Shown in pieces: positions 1 to 13,000 of a stretch of 64,000 nucleotides of DNA. Numbering within the stretch: position 1 is the stretch's first letter; each line of letters begins with the position of its first letter. This stretch comes from Lepturacanthus savala (taxonomy: Eukaryota; Chordata; Actinopteri; Scombriformes; Trichiuridae). Under the pieces are notes generated by a model. It ran no database searches. It saw only the letters and a list, made by a program, of their open reading frames with translations, and was not told the DNA's origin. Both the position numbers and the translations under genes were made by a program. The DNA lies in contig CM060484.1 in assembly GCA_030544235.1 (NCBI GenBank), positions 12,693,031 through 12,757,030 of the forward strand, read 5' to 3'.

Positions 1-426
1 TTGATTCAATTTTATCCCAAAAATGACATTAACCCTGATCCTGATGGTGTCTTTGGAAGTGGATAGTAAAGCTCCTGTGGTCTGTGACGGAGGCGTTGCA
101 GGATGTCTACTAATCCTAACAAGGAAGCATGACAGCAGCCAATAAAAATGTCATGCCATCCGTAGCAGCGCGAGAACCACAAGCCTCCCTTCCAGAGAAC
201 ACACTCAGTCCTTCCCTTAGATTGTTTTTGGAAACGGGTGCAGAGCGAGCCCGCCTGAAGGCGACATTAGAGTTGAGTGTGTGTGTCTGGGTGGGTGTGG
301 CAGTCAGCAGACAGTGTGTCTTTCATTTCCTTCCACTATTTAAAGACACTCCCTCTAAAGCCGTGCAAAGGGCGGAGGCCGGGGGGGCCCCCGCCCGCTC
401 AAAATGTCAGCTGAAACGGCGCCTAC

Positions 427-1678
427 CTCGATGCTGAAGTACCCTCGGTCCACATAGTCCCCCAGGAACAAGTAGCGGGTGCTGCTGGGGGATCCGCCCA
501 CCTCGAAAAGCTTCATCAGGTCAAAGAACTGGCCGTGGACATCTCCACACACTGCAGGGGGAACAGAACACAAGCTGGATTCTCTCGGCGTGCGTCTAAT
601 GTTACAGGATTGGACGGGTTTTACACAGTTTGTCTATTAGTGTCAACAAATCTCATACAAAGCTTAACCACTTTTTAAAACGTGTGTTTGCACAGAGCAA
701 GGACTGTGTGTGTGTGGATTTTGTTTCTCCATGGGTTTCAGGTGTGGCGAGATGTTAAAGGACGAGTTCACAATGTTTTCATTGTGTCAGTTGTAACAGT
801 TGTAATGGTTGACATCTCGTAATTCCTATTAGAAAATCAAGGAGCACATTATATGTGTAAGTACATTTATGGAGGATCTGTTCACAGAGGAATGATTGCA
901 GCAAGAAAAACATGTTTCACCATTTATACCGGCTCCTGACTGACTTGAAGAATAACACTAGACTGATCTTTAAATGTTTTAAGAGGAGGAACAGTTTCAA
1001 TAGGATTCGGTTATCTGCATTTGATGTTTATTCAAGTCCAGGGCTTTCCTGTTCTGGCCCTAACAAGACAAATATGAGAGTTTTACAGCTGGCTTGTTAA
1101 CACTGCTGTCAATAAACCTGAACAGAATGATGAGGAAGTAGAAGAGGAAAAGCGGTGGGAAATGCATGAAAAAAATATATATGTGAACAATAAGTGAGGG
1201 AGGACGGTGCAGAAAGAGATAAAAATAGGCAGAGGGCATGAGGCTGGAGGGTTGGATACCTAAGCTAAGCCACATGTCAGGGAGGGCAGCTGTAGAAATA
1301 GACTGCAGCATCTGAGACAGGGTGGATCTGTCAAACTGGCCGCGTTTCCAGAAAGCAGCGCCACGCACAGACCGCCTTTGTCTCAGCAAGCTGGTTTTGG
1401 AATCCTCTCGAGTTTGGAGAGGGAGAAGGGGGGGGGATCTCTGATGTGCTGCTATGGTATGTTGTTGTTGTTGTTTACCTGTGATGGGGGCTTCCACTTC
1501 CAGCATACACTTCTCCTGGCGCAGGATGGCGGCTCCCTCGTTGATGATCCGTAGAGCCGCCTCCTCCTCCAGCCGACCCTCCTTCACCAGATGGGCCTTC
1601 AGCTGCTCCACGCTGGGCCTCCCGTCCACATACAGGTCTTTGACCGTCAGGCGTGTACCGGGAGGATATGGCACCGCT

Positions 1679-1737
<59 letters not shown>

Positions 1738-4700
1738 TATGCAAAAGAAAAACAGGGAAGAGAAAGAGGGTTGAATAATGCGGCTCCACACTGACATCAC
1801 TCGCATACAAACGACTCTGAACAAGGACAAGGACGGTTCAGATCCAGAGGCGTCACATCCATTACTCAGGTAGAAATATAGATACTATGGTTTAAAAATA
1901 CTGTAGAAGCTGAAATATAAACTCAAGCTTTTTATTCAAGTAACCGTGTAAAATACTGGTGTCAGCGCTACTTTAAGTATAAAAACAAAAGTGATATAAC
2001 TGTAAAAATGCCAATAAGGAAAAAGCTTAATAGAATATATATTAAAGAATCATATATAACTATAAAAGGTCTGAGAGCTCAGACCTCTGCAAAACATACT
2101 GTGACTGCCACCCAACATTGTAGTCCTATACTATGCAGGTGCAATATATTACTATCTTTAGGATATATATATAATCAAGATTAAATAGACTAAAATCAAG
2201 AAATAAAACTTGAAATCAGCAAAATTACATTCCAATGGAATAGTGAGCTAATTCCTGATATTTCTATCAATATTGGATTAATAGTATCAAAATTAAGATA
2301 TTGTCACCTGATCAGATTTTGCAGCACAATTTACCTGGATAGGTTTTTGGACAAAGCTACTTTTAAATGAGTGGAATGTACAGATAATTGTGTGAAAATG
2401 TAAGCAGCAAAAGTCAAAAGTTGGCAGCTTGTATCGACAAAAAAAGGTAAAGCACCCTTTGCTATGACTACAGGAATCTGGGTGATGATGGGCTAATTTT
2501 CAAAAATGTTGAACTATCCCTTTAAGCATTAAAAGATGACAAACAGTTCATGCAGACGTATAAATGATCCATCACACAGAATGTCCCGGCGCTTGTGAGG
2601 CAGCAGTAGTCAGTGATTTTCCAGAAAGACAGTGCAGACATAAGGTTTTTCAGAATTATGCAATCGGATCCGTCACAGAAATTCCTCCAAGAGACCAGGA
2701 GAGCATGTTGAGACAGGATTTGAACACAAAGGAAAACGGTTTTGGCCCCAGAAGGAAACAAAATGGCATGGTTTCACAGAGACGACGGGTCTGAAGCTGT
2801 GTGTCGGCTGCACGATCACGGACAAAAACAATGCAAAGTGAGGATATTTGCAGAAGTGCTCGCGCTAAAAACCACAAGGGCTAATTAGAGCAGATATTTA
2901 CTGACAGAGGTTTTAAATATTTGAGTGATACTGTTTTGAAATGAACGAGAGACTGGAGTCGACTGTCAACAAGGACGAGGAGTATTCCTCCTCTCATCCT
3001 TAACCGCATATAAGACAAAAACTAATGTTGCCCATAATTATTGATAATAATATCATTAAGTATTGCAAGTACTGGATTCACACACTCCAGATTGAACAAA
3101 GGGCTGCTGCTGGGCTCATGATCAACAACACAGATTCTCCTCTGCACCAACTCGTCATTTTCACTGGACACGTTTGGTTAATCATATTTGGATTTAATTA
3201 ATTACACTTGGAACTGCAGGTGGTCATTTTGTAGTTTATTCATTACAACAAATCAATAGGACAAAGATTAGGTCATCATATTGTCTGTTTCTGTTGCTTT
3301 TCCATTAACCTTCTGCCCTGCTGTGCACACACACACATGCACACACACGCACACACGCACACACACAGAACCATTAACCGACCAACTGACAAATCAGTCA
3401 AAAGAAAATTAAACGGCAACTATTTTGATTTTGTTAAGGGAAAATGCCAATACGAGCTGATTGCAAGCAGCTCACATGCAATGATTTGAAGCTGAACATG
3501 ATAATAAAAGATAAATGTTGACGATGATGAAGATGTTTAAGAGTTGATGAGACAAAACAGAAAAAGATGTTACTTTAGTGCTCTATGATGGGCATCTTGC
3601 TGATATTCTATAGACGAAACAATGAATTGACAAAAGAATTTTTAGATTAAATGATAGTGAAAGTAACTGGACAATTGACACGACATGAAATGTTTATTCT
3701 GATGATAGAATATCCGCTTTAGTCACTTTTTAAAAAAAAGTCCTTTAATGATGGAAATTCCCATTTTCATTCATTTTGTGACTATAGGAGGTCTAGGTAT
3801 GTGTATATATAAAAACAATAAATTCAAAGCAATCTAGAAACCAGGATTTCTTCCCGAACATTACCAAAATGTAATCATCTTTTCAAGGTACCGTTCCCAA
3901 CATTCACTGAAAGTTTAATGAAAATCCGGCCTGAACTTTTTGAGTTATCGTGCTAACAACACACGGATGCTAGTGAAAACATAACCTCGTTGGTGGAGGT
4001 AATAAAACCCAGAAAAGTGCACAATATGGGACCTTTAAGGACAAATGCCAAATATCAGCTGATTGCAGCTCCTCAGGTGTGATGATTGGAAGCTTTTTTT
4101 TATATCGTACAAAGAAATTCACTTAATATCTTTTGTTTTGGACCGTTGATCAGACAAAGCCAACGTTCAAACCCTACATTCACCTTGACCTTTTATAGAT
4201 ATAATGAATGAAAATAAGCGTTAGCTGCAGCTAATCCCAGGCTGTGTGTTGTAGGTCTGTCAACACCCTGATGAAGGCTCTTTGGAGAGATCCGCTGGTT
4301 GTTATTTAAGTAAATTAACTGGCATCACGTTGTAGCAAACAAAGACAAATAAAGGCGTATAAAAGCAGTGACTGCTGTTCCTCTCCTAAACAAACCTCCA
4401 GCGGATCGCTGTGTTCCCGCAGAGAGAGACTCCCTCTCCCCACGTTCGCGCGGAGAAAGTATTTCAGCAGACTCACACACCATCTTGGCCCACTGGTCTA
4501 GTTTAGTGCTCAACTCTGAAACCAAACCAGGTCGCGCACATTCGACCAATCACGTGAGCGCCTCCTGAACTGGTTCATCGCTAGCTTTAGCTCGCCACCA
4601 GATAGATGTTATCAGGTGAGGCTCTCATCTACCCGATAATTTTCGGAAGCCATATCTTGTGTCTGAAGAGAGGAAAAGCAAACCACGGTTTGTGAAAAGG

Positions 4701-7700
4701 AGGCGTCACAGACCACGGTAGGATGTGGTATTCAAATATTCAGACAAGACGTGTACTGTTCCGACCAGCGGCTGGAGGGGAAGAGGAAAACTTTTTTTTT
4801 TTTTTTTTTAATCATAACTGCGCCAAAAAACGCTCACAACTGCAGCTTCCAGAGGAATCAGCTTGAGTAAACGGACTGAAACCACAGGCTGGAGTTTCCA
4901 CCTGCAGAGTAAAGAGTTAAATTCATCTGTGGCAGATCAAACACTGAGTCTCCCACAGCTCCCTGACATGATAACACTTGAATTCTTTCGGTTTTCATGC
5001 AGCCTTTAGAGTTTTCCCGCTCCCGAACTTTGTCCCTGTTGGCCACCGTACGCCCAGCGTGGCCCGGAGCCAGTCAAATATAAGCAAAACAGCGAGAGAC
5101 ACTATCAAACAGGCACCTGCTTTGTTTCTTTCTTTTTTTTTTTTTTCTGAGTTCCCGCTGCTGCTTCTCTCGGACGTTAACAAGCAAATCATCAGCCGTG
5201 GTGTCGTAGTGTTCTTGTCCGGAATGAAATGTTGATGTTTCGGCCGTTTTGTCAGGATGACTAACTCCGCGTGGCTGAAACAGACTTCCAGTGTGTTTGT
5301 TAATAGAGTCGATGACAGTCTGAATGTCATCAAACTCATCTGTTTCGGCTCAAACTATTGACTGCTCCACTTCTCGCTGTGAGCGAGCTGCCAACCGCTC
5401 GCTGCAGCCTTTCATACGGAGGCCAGGGGAAGCTGCAGAACATCAACCATTGCTAATCATTTAAGGAATAATCATTCACTTGCTCCATCACGTTCTGATC
5501 CCACACTGTATAACACTTCACTGCATTTCCTATATACAACTAGGGCTGCTTATCTGAACTTCTTTTGTAGAAAGTACTTAAATCAGATTGAGGGAAAGCA
5601 GCTCAAAGCGGAGCCATCAAGGAGTTACTCAGCAGCTAACTGCCAGCTAGCTAATCAATTAACCGATTTGCATTGCATCAACTTAGAAATTTATGGCAGC
5701 TTTTAAGCAGAAAAGTCAAATATTGTCTCAAATTTGAGAATTTGCTGCATTTCTATGTCATACACAAAAATGAACTGAATAGTTTTTGAGTATTTGCAGG
5801 TTGGACACAAACAAGACGTCAGAAGATGTCACATTGGGCTCAGTGTTTATTCACTGACGGGTTAATCAACAATGAAAATATTTGTTAGTTGCAGCCATGA
5901 GAATCTATCTAAGGTGTGGGTTGCAACTAATGACTATGTTGGTAGTCGATTAATCTATTGATTATTGAAAGCATTAATCAAATATGTCTTTGTAGAGCGA
6001 GAACAACTGGTCGTTTAATCGATTATTTGCCAACTATTACATTAATCGCCAACTATTTCGATAATCGATTTAAATCATTTTTAAGAAGAAAACTTTCAAA
6101 TTCTCTGGTTCCAGGTTCTCAAATCTGATTATTTTCTGCCTTCTTTAGTCTTCTATAATGGTAAAAATAAAAGTTTAGGTTGAATCTTCAGCTATGGGAA
6201 ACTGATTCCGCTTTATTAACTAAACTAATCTATTAACCATTTTAATAATCGATTGATTAATTGTCTACCAAAATATTCGGTAGTTGCTGTGCTAGTTGTT
6301 TGGTTCATAAAATGGTGTAAAATATCCATTACTGTTTCGCAAAGCTAAAGATGCAACCCAAAACATTTTTTTTTAATCCACAACCCAAAAATCCTCAGTT
6401 TACTATTATAATAAAACCAGAGAAATGTGTCATTTTCTTCTTAAAAACATCTCTGATTGTTTTATTATCAAAATAGTTGGTGAATAATGTAATTGATTAA
6501 TTATTGCAGTTAAACTTTACATGGTATAGTACCTACAATTTGCACCAGAACAAAAAAAGTGTTTTAAAAAGCAATTAAGCTGCCAAAAATATAAAATTAC
6601 GTTGAGGTTGTTTTAATAGGAACCAAAAAAAGAAGGTGAAAGGAGATGAAGAGGAAGCAGCTGTATTGAGGGTTAGCTTTTTAAAATGCCACGCATCAGT
6701 GATTCAAGTGACTGTAACAGGGCTGGCTGACTTCCTGTTAGTCTGACTGCTTTATTAACACTGAGGCTCGGCTTTATTACCCACATGAGCCCAGATCCAG
6801 ACCAGCAGCGGTGGCTCAGAGCAGAGTGTCACCACGAGACACAGGACAGGGCCCCTGGGCAGAGCTCCATGCTGAGGCCCACTACAGGACACTATAACCA
6901 GGTCCGGGTCCATCAATCATGGATGAGGACAGAATCATTACACACATGCAGGCAATGCAACTGGTTCCATTACCAGCAGTAACTAAGTCAACGGGCCTGA
7001 GCACATCCACACACATCCACACATACACAAGTTGGGTATATTCACTTATGACTCATTTTTAGTCAAATCACTAGTCAAATAAGATGCAATTCACATGCTC
7101 TGGAAGACTCTTCATAAATTATAAATAAATATGTAAATTAAATGCTGTCAACTGCTAGAATCCAGCACACGTCTCCATACGAGAGTATACAGGAGATATA
7201 AGAACCATGAGTCTTATTGATGTATTGATAGAACCTAACCAACATTTTCATTGATTTGATTACTGATTGGAATCATCCAACAAGGATCAATATGTTCGGT
7301 GATGTCAAGAGTTAAGATACTGTGCCTTCAACACTTCCTGAATACCCACGGATCATTGATGGAACTGTAAAAACTTTTATAGGAGAAAAGTCCCAAGAAA
7401 GTGATGATTCTGATCCAGAGATCTGGAGTTATAAGAAGCTTTTTTTCCCTTGGGTTCAAAAGTGAATTTACCGACACTTACCCTGAACACATCACAGAGA
7501 AACACTCATCTTCTGCTGATGGTCACATTGTGTGTTTAAGATCTGTGGGTCAACGTTTTGCAGTTAAAATTTAGACTATTGTAGTCTAGATTTCACGCTG
7601 AGGGTTTCCCACAGTTCCTCACCTCTACAACAAATGCCCCTGCCTCGCCTACATCCCTCCGAAAAAAAAAATAAAAACACTCTGCATGCATAAGTAGGGT

Positions 7701-10700
7701 AAAATAAGGCCACATCCCGATGAGGCTGAATAACGGCATCTGTTCATTTCAATATGATACTGCACCATCATCTATCTTTGTAGTCGTTGAAGGACAAGAG
7801 TGTAGAAACAGATGGAAAAAAAAAAACAGGTAAAAATATCAGGGTATTTTCTTCAAAGAAGTCGGCCTGCTCTTCACCATCTGTGCCGTCGCCTCCTCAT
7901 TCACCACCTCCACCTCAGCCCCAATCCTCTAAACATTGAGGTAGTAGGTGCAACTCAGACGGATCCGAGATATTCAAAAGTGCAGTTACATGTGCAAGTA
8001 AACCTTAAAATATGAACATCTTCAGTGTATGACACAACTTCAGATAGTTGCTTAAAAAGTAAAACAGTTAAAACTGTTGAAGTAAACTTTACTTGTACAT
8101 GTAAATTGCACTTTTTAAGCAACTATCTGAATTTGTATCATATACTAGAAGACTGCATCTTTATTAGCTGCTTTAAAAGTGCAATAATGTTATGTCATTC
8201 ATGTTTTGAAGTGTCCTTGCATGTTTTGTTTGTTAATATGCACACATTATTAGTTTATTATTATAATAATTATTGAACTTTAACTGCTATGTTATTGTCT
8301 CATCAATCCCCACCTCCCCCCCCCCGATGGCACCGATGCCACGCCCCCTCCCCCCAGGTCACCACCTCGCCTGACATTTTTTGCGGGAAACACTGACGTA
8401 GAAATTCTCACAAGTAAGTGAGCAGATAAAAGTTAAACATGATATAAGGGGGCTAAAAAAAAGCTGCACCCGATCCATGTGAAAGAGAGAGTGTGTGTGT
8501 GTGTTGACTTCCTGACTTAGCAGCAGCCTTAAGAAGGCAGGTTTAACGATTTCACTCTCCTGCAGCTTTACACTCTTAAAGCTGTCCCCACACCCTGAGT
8601 GGATCACGCATGAAAACGCTCTGAGACATGAACGGCTCTGCTGCTTAACAACACACAAAACACTGCAGTGTTTTCCCCAGGTTTGTGTATTTGGGGGTAA
8701 ATGTAGAAAACGTAACCCTCAGTCTGTTCCCTACAATAATACATGCACACACACATAATACTTTGTACTATGGTGGCTTTTTCAGGCTGAAATTAATATT
8801 TGAGTTACAAATTCAGGCTGACGTCAATTTTCTGTGTACATTATAGTTTTTCTAAGCGTCCTCTAAATTTGCTTTTTAACCATTGTGCTGTAAATATCTT
8901 ACAGTAGAAAACAAACTTGTCATTACATCTTTGGTATTTCTATGCTTCAATTTCCATTCATCAACTGATATTCGCCAATATCACCTGCAACGAGCTACTA
9001 TTAGTTATATAATACTTAATCAAATGCTGTAAGCCTCCTATTAATGATTATTTTCCATTATCAATTAACCCTCAGATTAGCGTCCAATTTAATTGATTTA
9101 ACATTTGGTTAGTAAAGTTGCAGGAAAAAGTTATTTAAAAAAACAACAAAAAAAACATTATTGACTTTAAAGTTTGAAATCAAAGAAATGTATATATTTT
9201 GAAAGGATGGAGAGAGCAAATCACTTTATTAAAAGGCAAAAAAAATGAATCAATTGGTTCATTATCAAACGAGGTGCTAGTTAATTTTCTGTGAATCGTT
9301 TCAGCTTCACACGTTACAGCTGTGACCTAAACATCTGTTGGTTGTGATTCATCCGATTCCAAGAGGATTCACTGCATGGAAAGGATGGCGGAGGACCGGA
9401 GGCGTGTAACTACATGAATGTACTTATGTACAAGAATATTAAAAAAATAATAAATCATTTAGAACTGGGTGAGGTGTTAGTGCTCCACAGACACCTCACA
9501 CTAAAGTTGGTATGCCAATTATTACATTACTCGCCAGCTTTTTTGGTCATTAATTAATCGGTTGGTTTCCAGTCTGCAAAATACCCGGATTTATTAAATT
9601 CTTACCGCAACAATTTTAATAGAGGATTATTTTGAGTCATTTTTTGATGAAAAATGGCAAGAATGGCAAAGTTATGTGTCCATATTTTCTCTGTTTTACA
9701 CACACATATCAGTGTTTCATAGACCAATCAGTGGCACAGCAGCACAAAATGAAAGCTGAGTGCCACAAATTGATTTTTCTGTCTCTTTTTTTTCCCCAAG
9801 AAGATCCTGTCATTCTTGCTCACATGAACACTTGCACTGGCCTGACATTTTCAACCTACCCAACCACAACTCAGACCTCAAGTTAATATTAGAATAATGT
9901 GGGGGGGTTCCAGAGCACCTAGCACCACACGATGCTACTTGGTCTGTGGGAAACACTACATATAATTTATATATCACAGTGATACTCACAGTGATAAGAT
10001 CCACAAACGATTAATCAAGAGGATTAGACTCATCAATAATGGAAGTAAAAGTTGCAGCAACACTGACAAATCTTTTTTGGAAGCGTGTATCTCTCCTCAC
10101 TCTATTAGCAAAGATTAAGAGAAAACCCGCCGGTGGCAGCTTCTCATTTTTAGCCGAGCGTCACTGTTGCGAAAACAACAAAGCGACGGATTAAATCTGT
10201 TGCCAATTAACTGTTAATCCACACAAATACCAGCGCATTGTGACCACATCTAAATACTATGGAGGCAGCATTTTTGGGTCAAAAATGAAGTGCAATTTAA
10301 CATTTGTGGTGGCAGAGATTCCTAATCAGGTCAGAGAATTTGGTGCAACACCGGTGGCACAGAAAATCCTGCTTCAACAGACAGTGAAATGATGAAAAAA
10401 ATAAAATAAAAAAATCATTCTGAGCACGTCCGAGCTGCACAGGAGTGTTTGAGAATGTAAAGAAGTAACTGAGACAGTGGACCTGCAACTATTATTATAT
10501 AAAGAGGACAATAAAGGGTTTAATTGTGTTATTCATTTGGTCCAGCATTTGTTTTGTAAAAGAAAAATCTCAACCACAGTTTCTGAAAACGTTACATCTC
10601 AATGTGACGTCTTAAAGTCCAGAGAAGAGAAAAAAGGCAGTAAATCCTCACATTTGAGAGGCTGAAACGATTCCTTGAGAAAGTAACTGTTAGAGAAAAT

Positions 10701-12439
10701 CATCACATGGCATCTATATAACTGTACAGCACATATTTCACATATCCTGTTTAGTTGCTAAAACAGTGTGTTGGGAGATTCGTCAATGGGGCTGCAACTA
10801 ACATCAATTTTGACAGTTGATTAATCCATCGATTGAGGTTTCTCTCAGGAAGTGACATGATGATTACAACAATAGAGTTACTGAGACGAATAATTGTTGA
10901 TTAGTTGTTAATTAGTCGTTTAGTTCATAAAATGGTGTGAAATGTTTCCCAAAGTTGACACATCCCAAAGATAATCAGTTTAGAAGACGTAAAAAATGGA
11001 CATTTTCTTCTTTAAAATGAGTCAAACTGATTAATTAATGACCAAAAAGCTGGTGAGTAATGAAATATTTGGCAATTAATAGATGAATCTCCTACTTGTT
11101 GCAGCTTTATTTGTTTGTATGTCCAAAACTGTAGTATAAAACCAACAGTACATGGTGTAATAGATATATGTTTATCTTGCTTGCCATCAGGTATTGCAGT
11201 TTTCGGTAGAGGCGAGGTTGACACGGGTTACCATGGTTACATGTCTCCAACTGGCATGGAGGCTCAGTGCTGTATACACACTCCTGTCATGTATTTGATT
11301 ATAGCCGATGGAATGATCAGTAGAATACTTAATTACTAAAATAATCAATATCTGCAGCCCTATCAGTCACTTGCCCAGTTCTCAAAATATTTGTCTCAAA
11401 TTTCTGTTAATGGACAAATCGATTAGACGGGTCATGTTTCAGCTCTTGTGTTTTGCTTTAATATTTTAATAATACAACACGTTTCATGGAAGAGGGATTT
11501 GTTGTCCTTGGACTAACAGTGTCTGGTTAAAGTCAATAACATCTGATTCAAAGTGTCCCTTTTCTTCAAAGATTTTCTAAAACCAGCTGTATATTCTTCC
11601 TGTCCCAGCTGTATCGTATAATTTATTTCCATTCATTTATAACGAGTTTTGTCAAAAATGGTTAAATACACGTGTCCAAATTTCTATCAAGTCAACGTTA
11701 CTTCCTATGCCAATTATTCCTTTTACAATGACAAAACACAGAAAGGCAGCAAAACTGCTCTTGATATGTTGGACTTATTCGATTCAAATGTGTGTTTATC
11801 GATTAATCAATTGGCCTTCTCGTCATTGATTGGCTTTATTTCTCAATGAATTTCCACTTTCATAATAGAAAATGTTTCCATCTCAATCGAGTCTCATATC
11901 TGCAGAAAGGCATTTTCTACAAACAGCTGTTGGGGGGGGGGGGGTCGCATTATATTCAGGCCAACACACACACACAAAACACACATACACAAGACACAAA
12001 ATACGACGTTAGTCCCCGGTACGGACCTAGAATCCTCCGTTCAGACCCCGGTTCCCGGGACTATGCGCCGTTATCCGCATGTGCTCTCCGCTTCACGGCT
12101 TCACGTCTAAATGACATCTGGATCTCTGCAGCCGCTAAGCTAAATGCTAGCCCATTAGCTGCCGCCGGATTCATTAACACGCATAAACCAAGCGGCTCTC
12201 GCCCTGGACGGGGACAGGCGGCAGTGTGTAGCCTCATCCGCCGGGCTGCACAGTAAAAACCGAATAAATGTCCCGTTAACGGGGCGGCGCGTTTATCCTA
12301 AGCTGCTGCACGGTTCACGATAGCGAACTAGCCGCCGTTAACTTCCTGCACCCGAGGAGAGAGAATAGAGAAATAAACGTGAAATACCTTTGATAGGTCG
12401 CTCCACGGTGGAGAGTTTGTTTTGCTCTTTCGCCGACAT
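427..12439 (-). CDS. Calcineurin A (protein phosphatase 2B catalytic subunit), 5' three coding exons, partial
   Basis: Serine/threonine phosphatase catalytic subunit, activated by Ca2+/calmodulin; it dephosphorylates NFAT and other cytosolic targets. Coding exons read on the minus strand: 12388-12439 (ATG at 12439-12437), 1479-1676 and 427-551, all with GT/AG borders and joining in frame to 125 codons. Exon 2 carries the calcineurin N-terminal helix (KEGRLEEE, ILRQEK). Exon 3 carries the phosphoesterase metal motifs CGDVHGQ and GDYVDRG. The remaining catalytic core, calcineurin-B helix and autoinhibitory tail lie beyond the left edge. Intron 1 is 10.7 kb. The paralogue is unresolved: the core (MLEVEAPITV) resembles the beta/gamma isoforms more than alpha, and the N-terminus is short like gamma, so ppp3cc-like is my best guess. 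GDVHG instead of the usual GDIHG is conservative. Confidence 0.9.
1682..1735. repeat. (CA)27 microsatellite next to the calcineurin exon 2 splice acceptor
   Basis: An uninterrupted CA run on the plus strand. On the gene strand it is (TG)n ending about five bases before the acceptor AG at 1678-1677. It therefore occupies the place where a polypyrimidine tract would normally lie. Confidence 0.95.
5929..6290. mobile_element. Decayed hAT-type MITE (GCAACTAA family)
   Basis: The left end reads GGTTGCAACTAATGAC. The right end, in reverse complement, reads CAGCAACTACCGAA. The interior is rich in ATTAATCGATT motifs, like the better preserved copy at 63326-63664. Borders are approximate and no target duplication is legible. 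Confidence 0.5.
7981..8158. repeat. Composite inverted repeat (order B, A, B', A')
   Basis: Segment A (about 8014-8060) is matched by its near-perfect reverse complement at about 8110-8158. Segment B (about 7981-8007) is matched in reverse complement at about 8083-8110. Because B' comes before A', this is not a simple hairpin. A small internal palindrome (AACAGTTAAAACTGTT) lies between. It looks like a rearranged foldback MITE; no flanking duplication was found. Confidence 0.65.
10788..11107. mobile_element. Decayed hAT-type MITE (GCAACTAA family)
   Basis: The left end GGGGCTGCAACTAAC and the right end (reverse complement AAAGCTGCAACAAGTAG) form imperfect terminal inverted repeats. Internal TTAATTAGTC and ATGGTGTGAAATG motifs are shared with the 63326-63664 copy. 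Non-coding. Confidence 0.55.
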
Positions 12440-13000
12440 CCTCCCTCCGTGTCGGCAGGTCGGAAAATTAGATGAATGTCGGACTAAAACTTGATAAATT
12501 CCGGACTAGCTAGCCTCGCTAGCTACAGTGAGCTAGCCTCGCTAGCTGGAGGTTCGTCCGCAGCGCTCCTCGCACCGAGCCGAGCCGAGCCGGGCAGGGC
12601 CGAGCCGGGTTTGGAGGTAGAACTGACCCGGGAAGGGGGGAGGAGGAGGGAGAAGGAGGGGGGAAGATGTCTCTGACGGGCGGAATAAAGCTTCTTCTCT
12701 GCGGTGCGGTGCGGTGCGGGTGCCGCTGTCAGCGTCTGTCAGACGTCCAGGAAACGGTTCCGGCGCGGCCGATCACCGCCTGCGAGGAGCTCCGAGCACC
12801 GGGCAGCGCGTCAGATCATATCCCCGCTTTATCCTTTTATTCTCGGACCAGCTGCAGCTGTCAGGCCGCTCAGCTTCGGCTGTTTTTTTTCTGTCGTGAT
12901 CCGATGTGTCGTCCAGAGCAGACCCTCTGTCGGATTACAATAATCCGCCGCAAGCGGATTTCCTACAACACGGCTCAGCGCGGGGGTTGTGGGTAATGTA
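12000..13000. promoter_or_regulatory. GC-rich, CpG-dense 5' region of the calcineurin A gene
   Basis: This kilobase is markedly richer in G+C and CpG than the AT-rich flanks and surrounds the calcineurin start codon at 12439. It contains repeated CGAGC/CCGAGC blocks (about 12574-12608), a short GGTGC repeat (about 12700-12720), and two copies of a GCTAGCCTCGCTAGCT-type block (about 12508-12548). A CpG-island promoter is the natural reading. No TATA box is evident, and the transcription start cannot be placed from sequence alone. Confidence 0.6.

Larger units (their letters stand above)
1677..12387. other. Calcineurin A intron 1: AT-rich, repeat-littered, no gene recognised
   Basis: No exon-like frame with protein similarity was found on either strand. 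The intron contains a degenerate CA tract (3323-3367), poly-T/A runs (4791-4810, 5128-5146), a homopolymer G run (about 11931-11943), several decayed GCAACTAA-type hAT MITE copies (about 5929-6290, 9480-9620, 10788-11107), a composite inverted repeat (7981-8158) and one end of another MITE family (about 9915-9957). A moderately GC-rich patch at 4380-4570 shows nothing further. Confidence 0.6.

Noticed and set aside
1454..1830. Several overlapping open frames through the CA repeat
   Set aside because: They are long only because a CA/TG run has no stops. The real coding content is the 198-base calcineurin exon on the minus strand.
4368..4568. Possible exon or small gene in the GC-rich patch of the calcineurin intron
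   Set aside because: Both strands are open over the same stretch with no recognisable protein, convincing splice sites or polyadenylation signal.
12491..12996. Open frames in the GC-rich region at the calcineurin promoter
   Set aside because: High G+C lowers stop frequency. The frames are repetitive in composition and resemble no protein.
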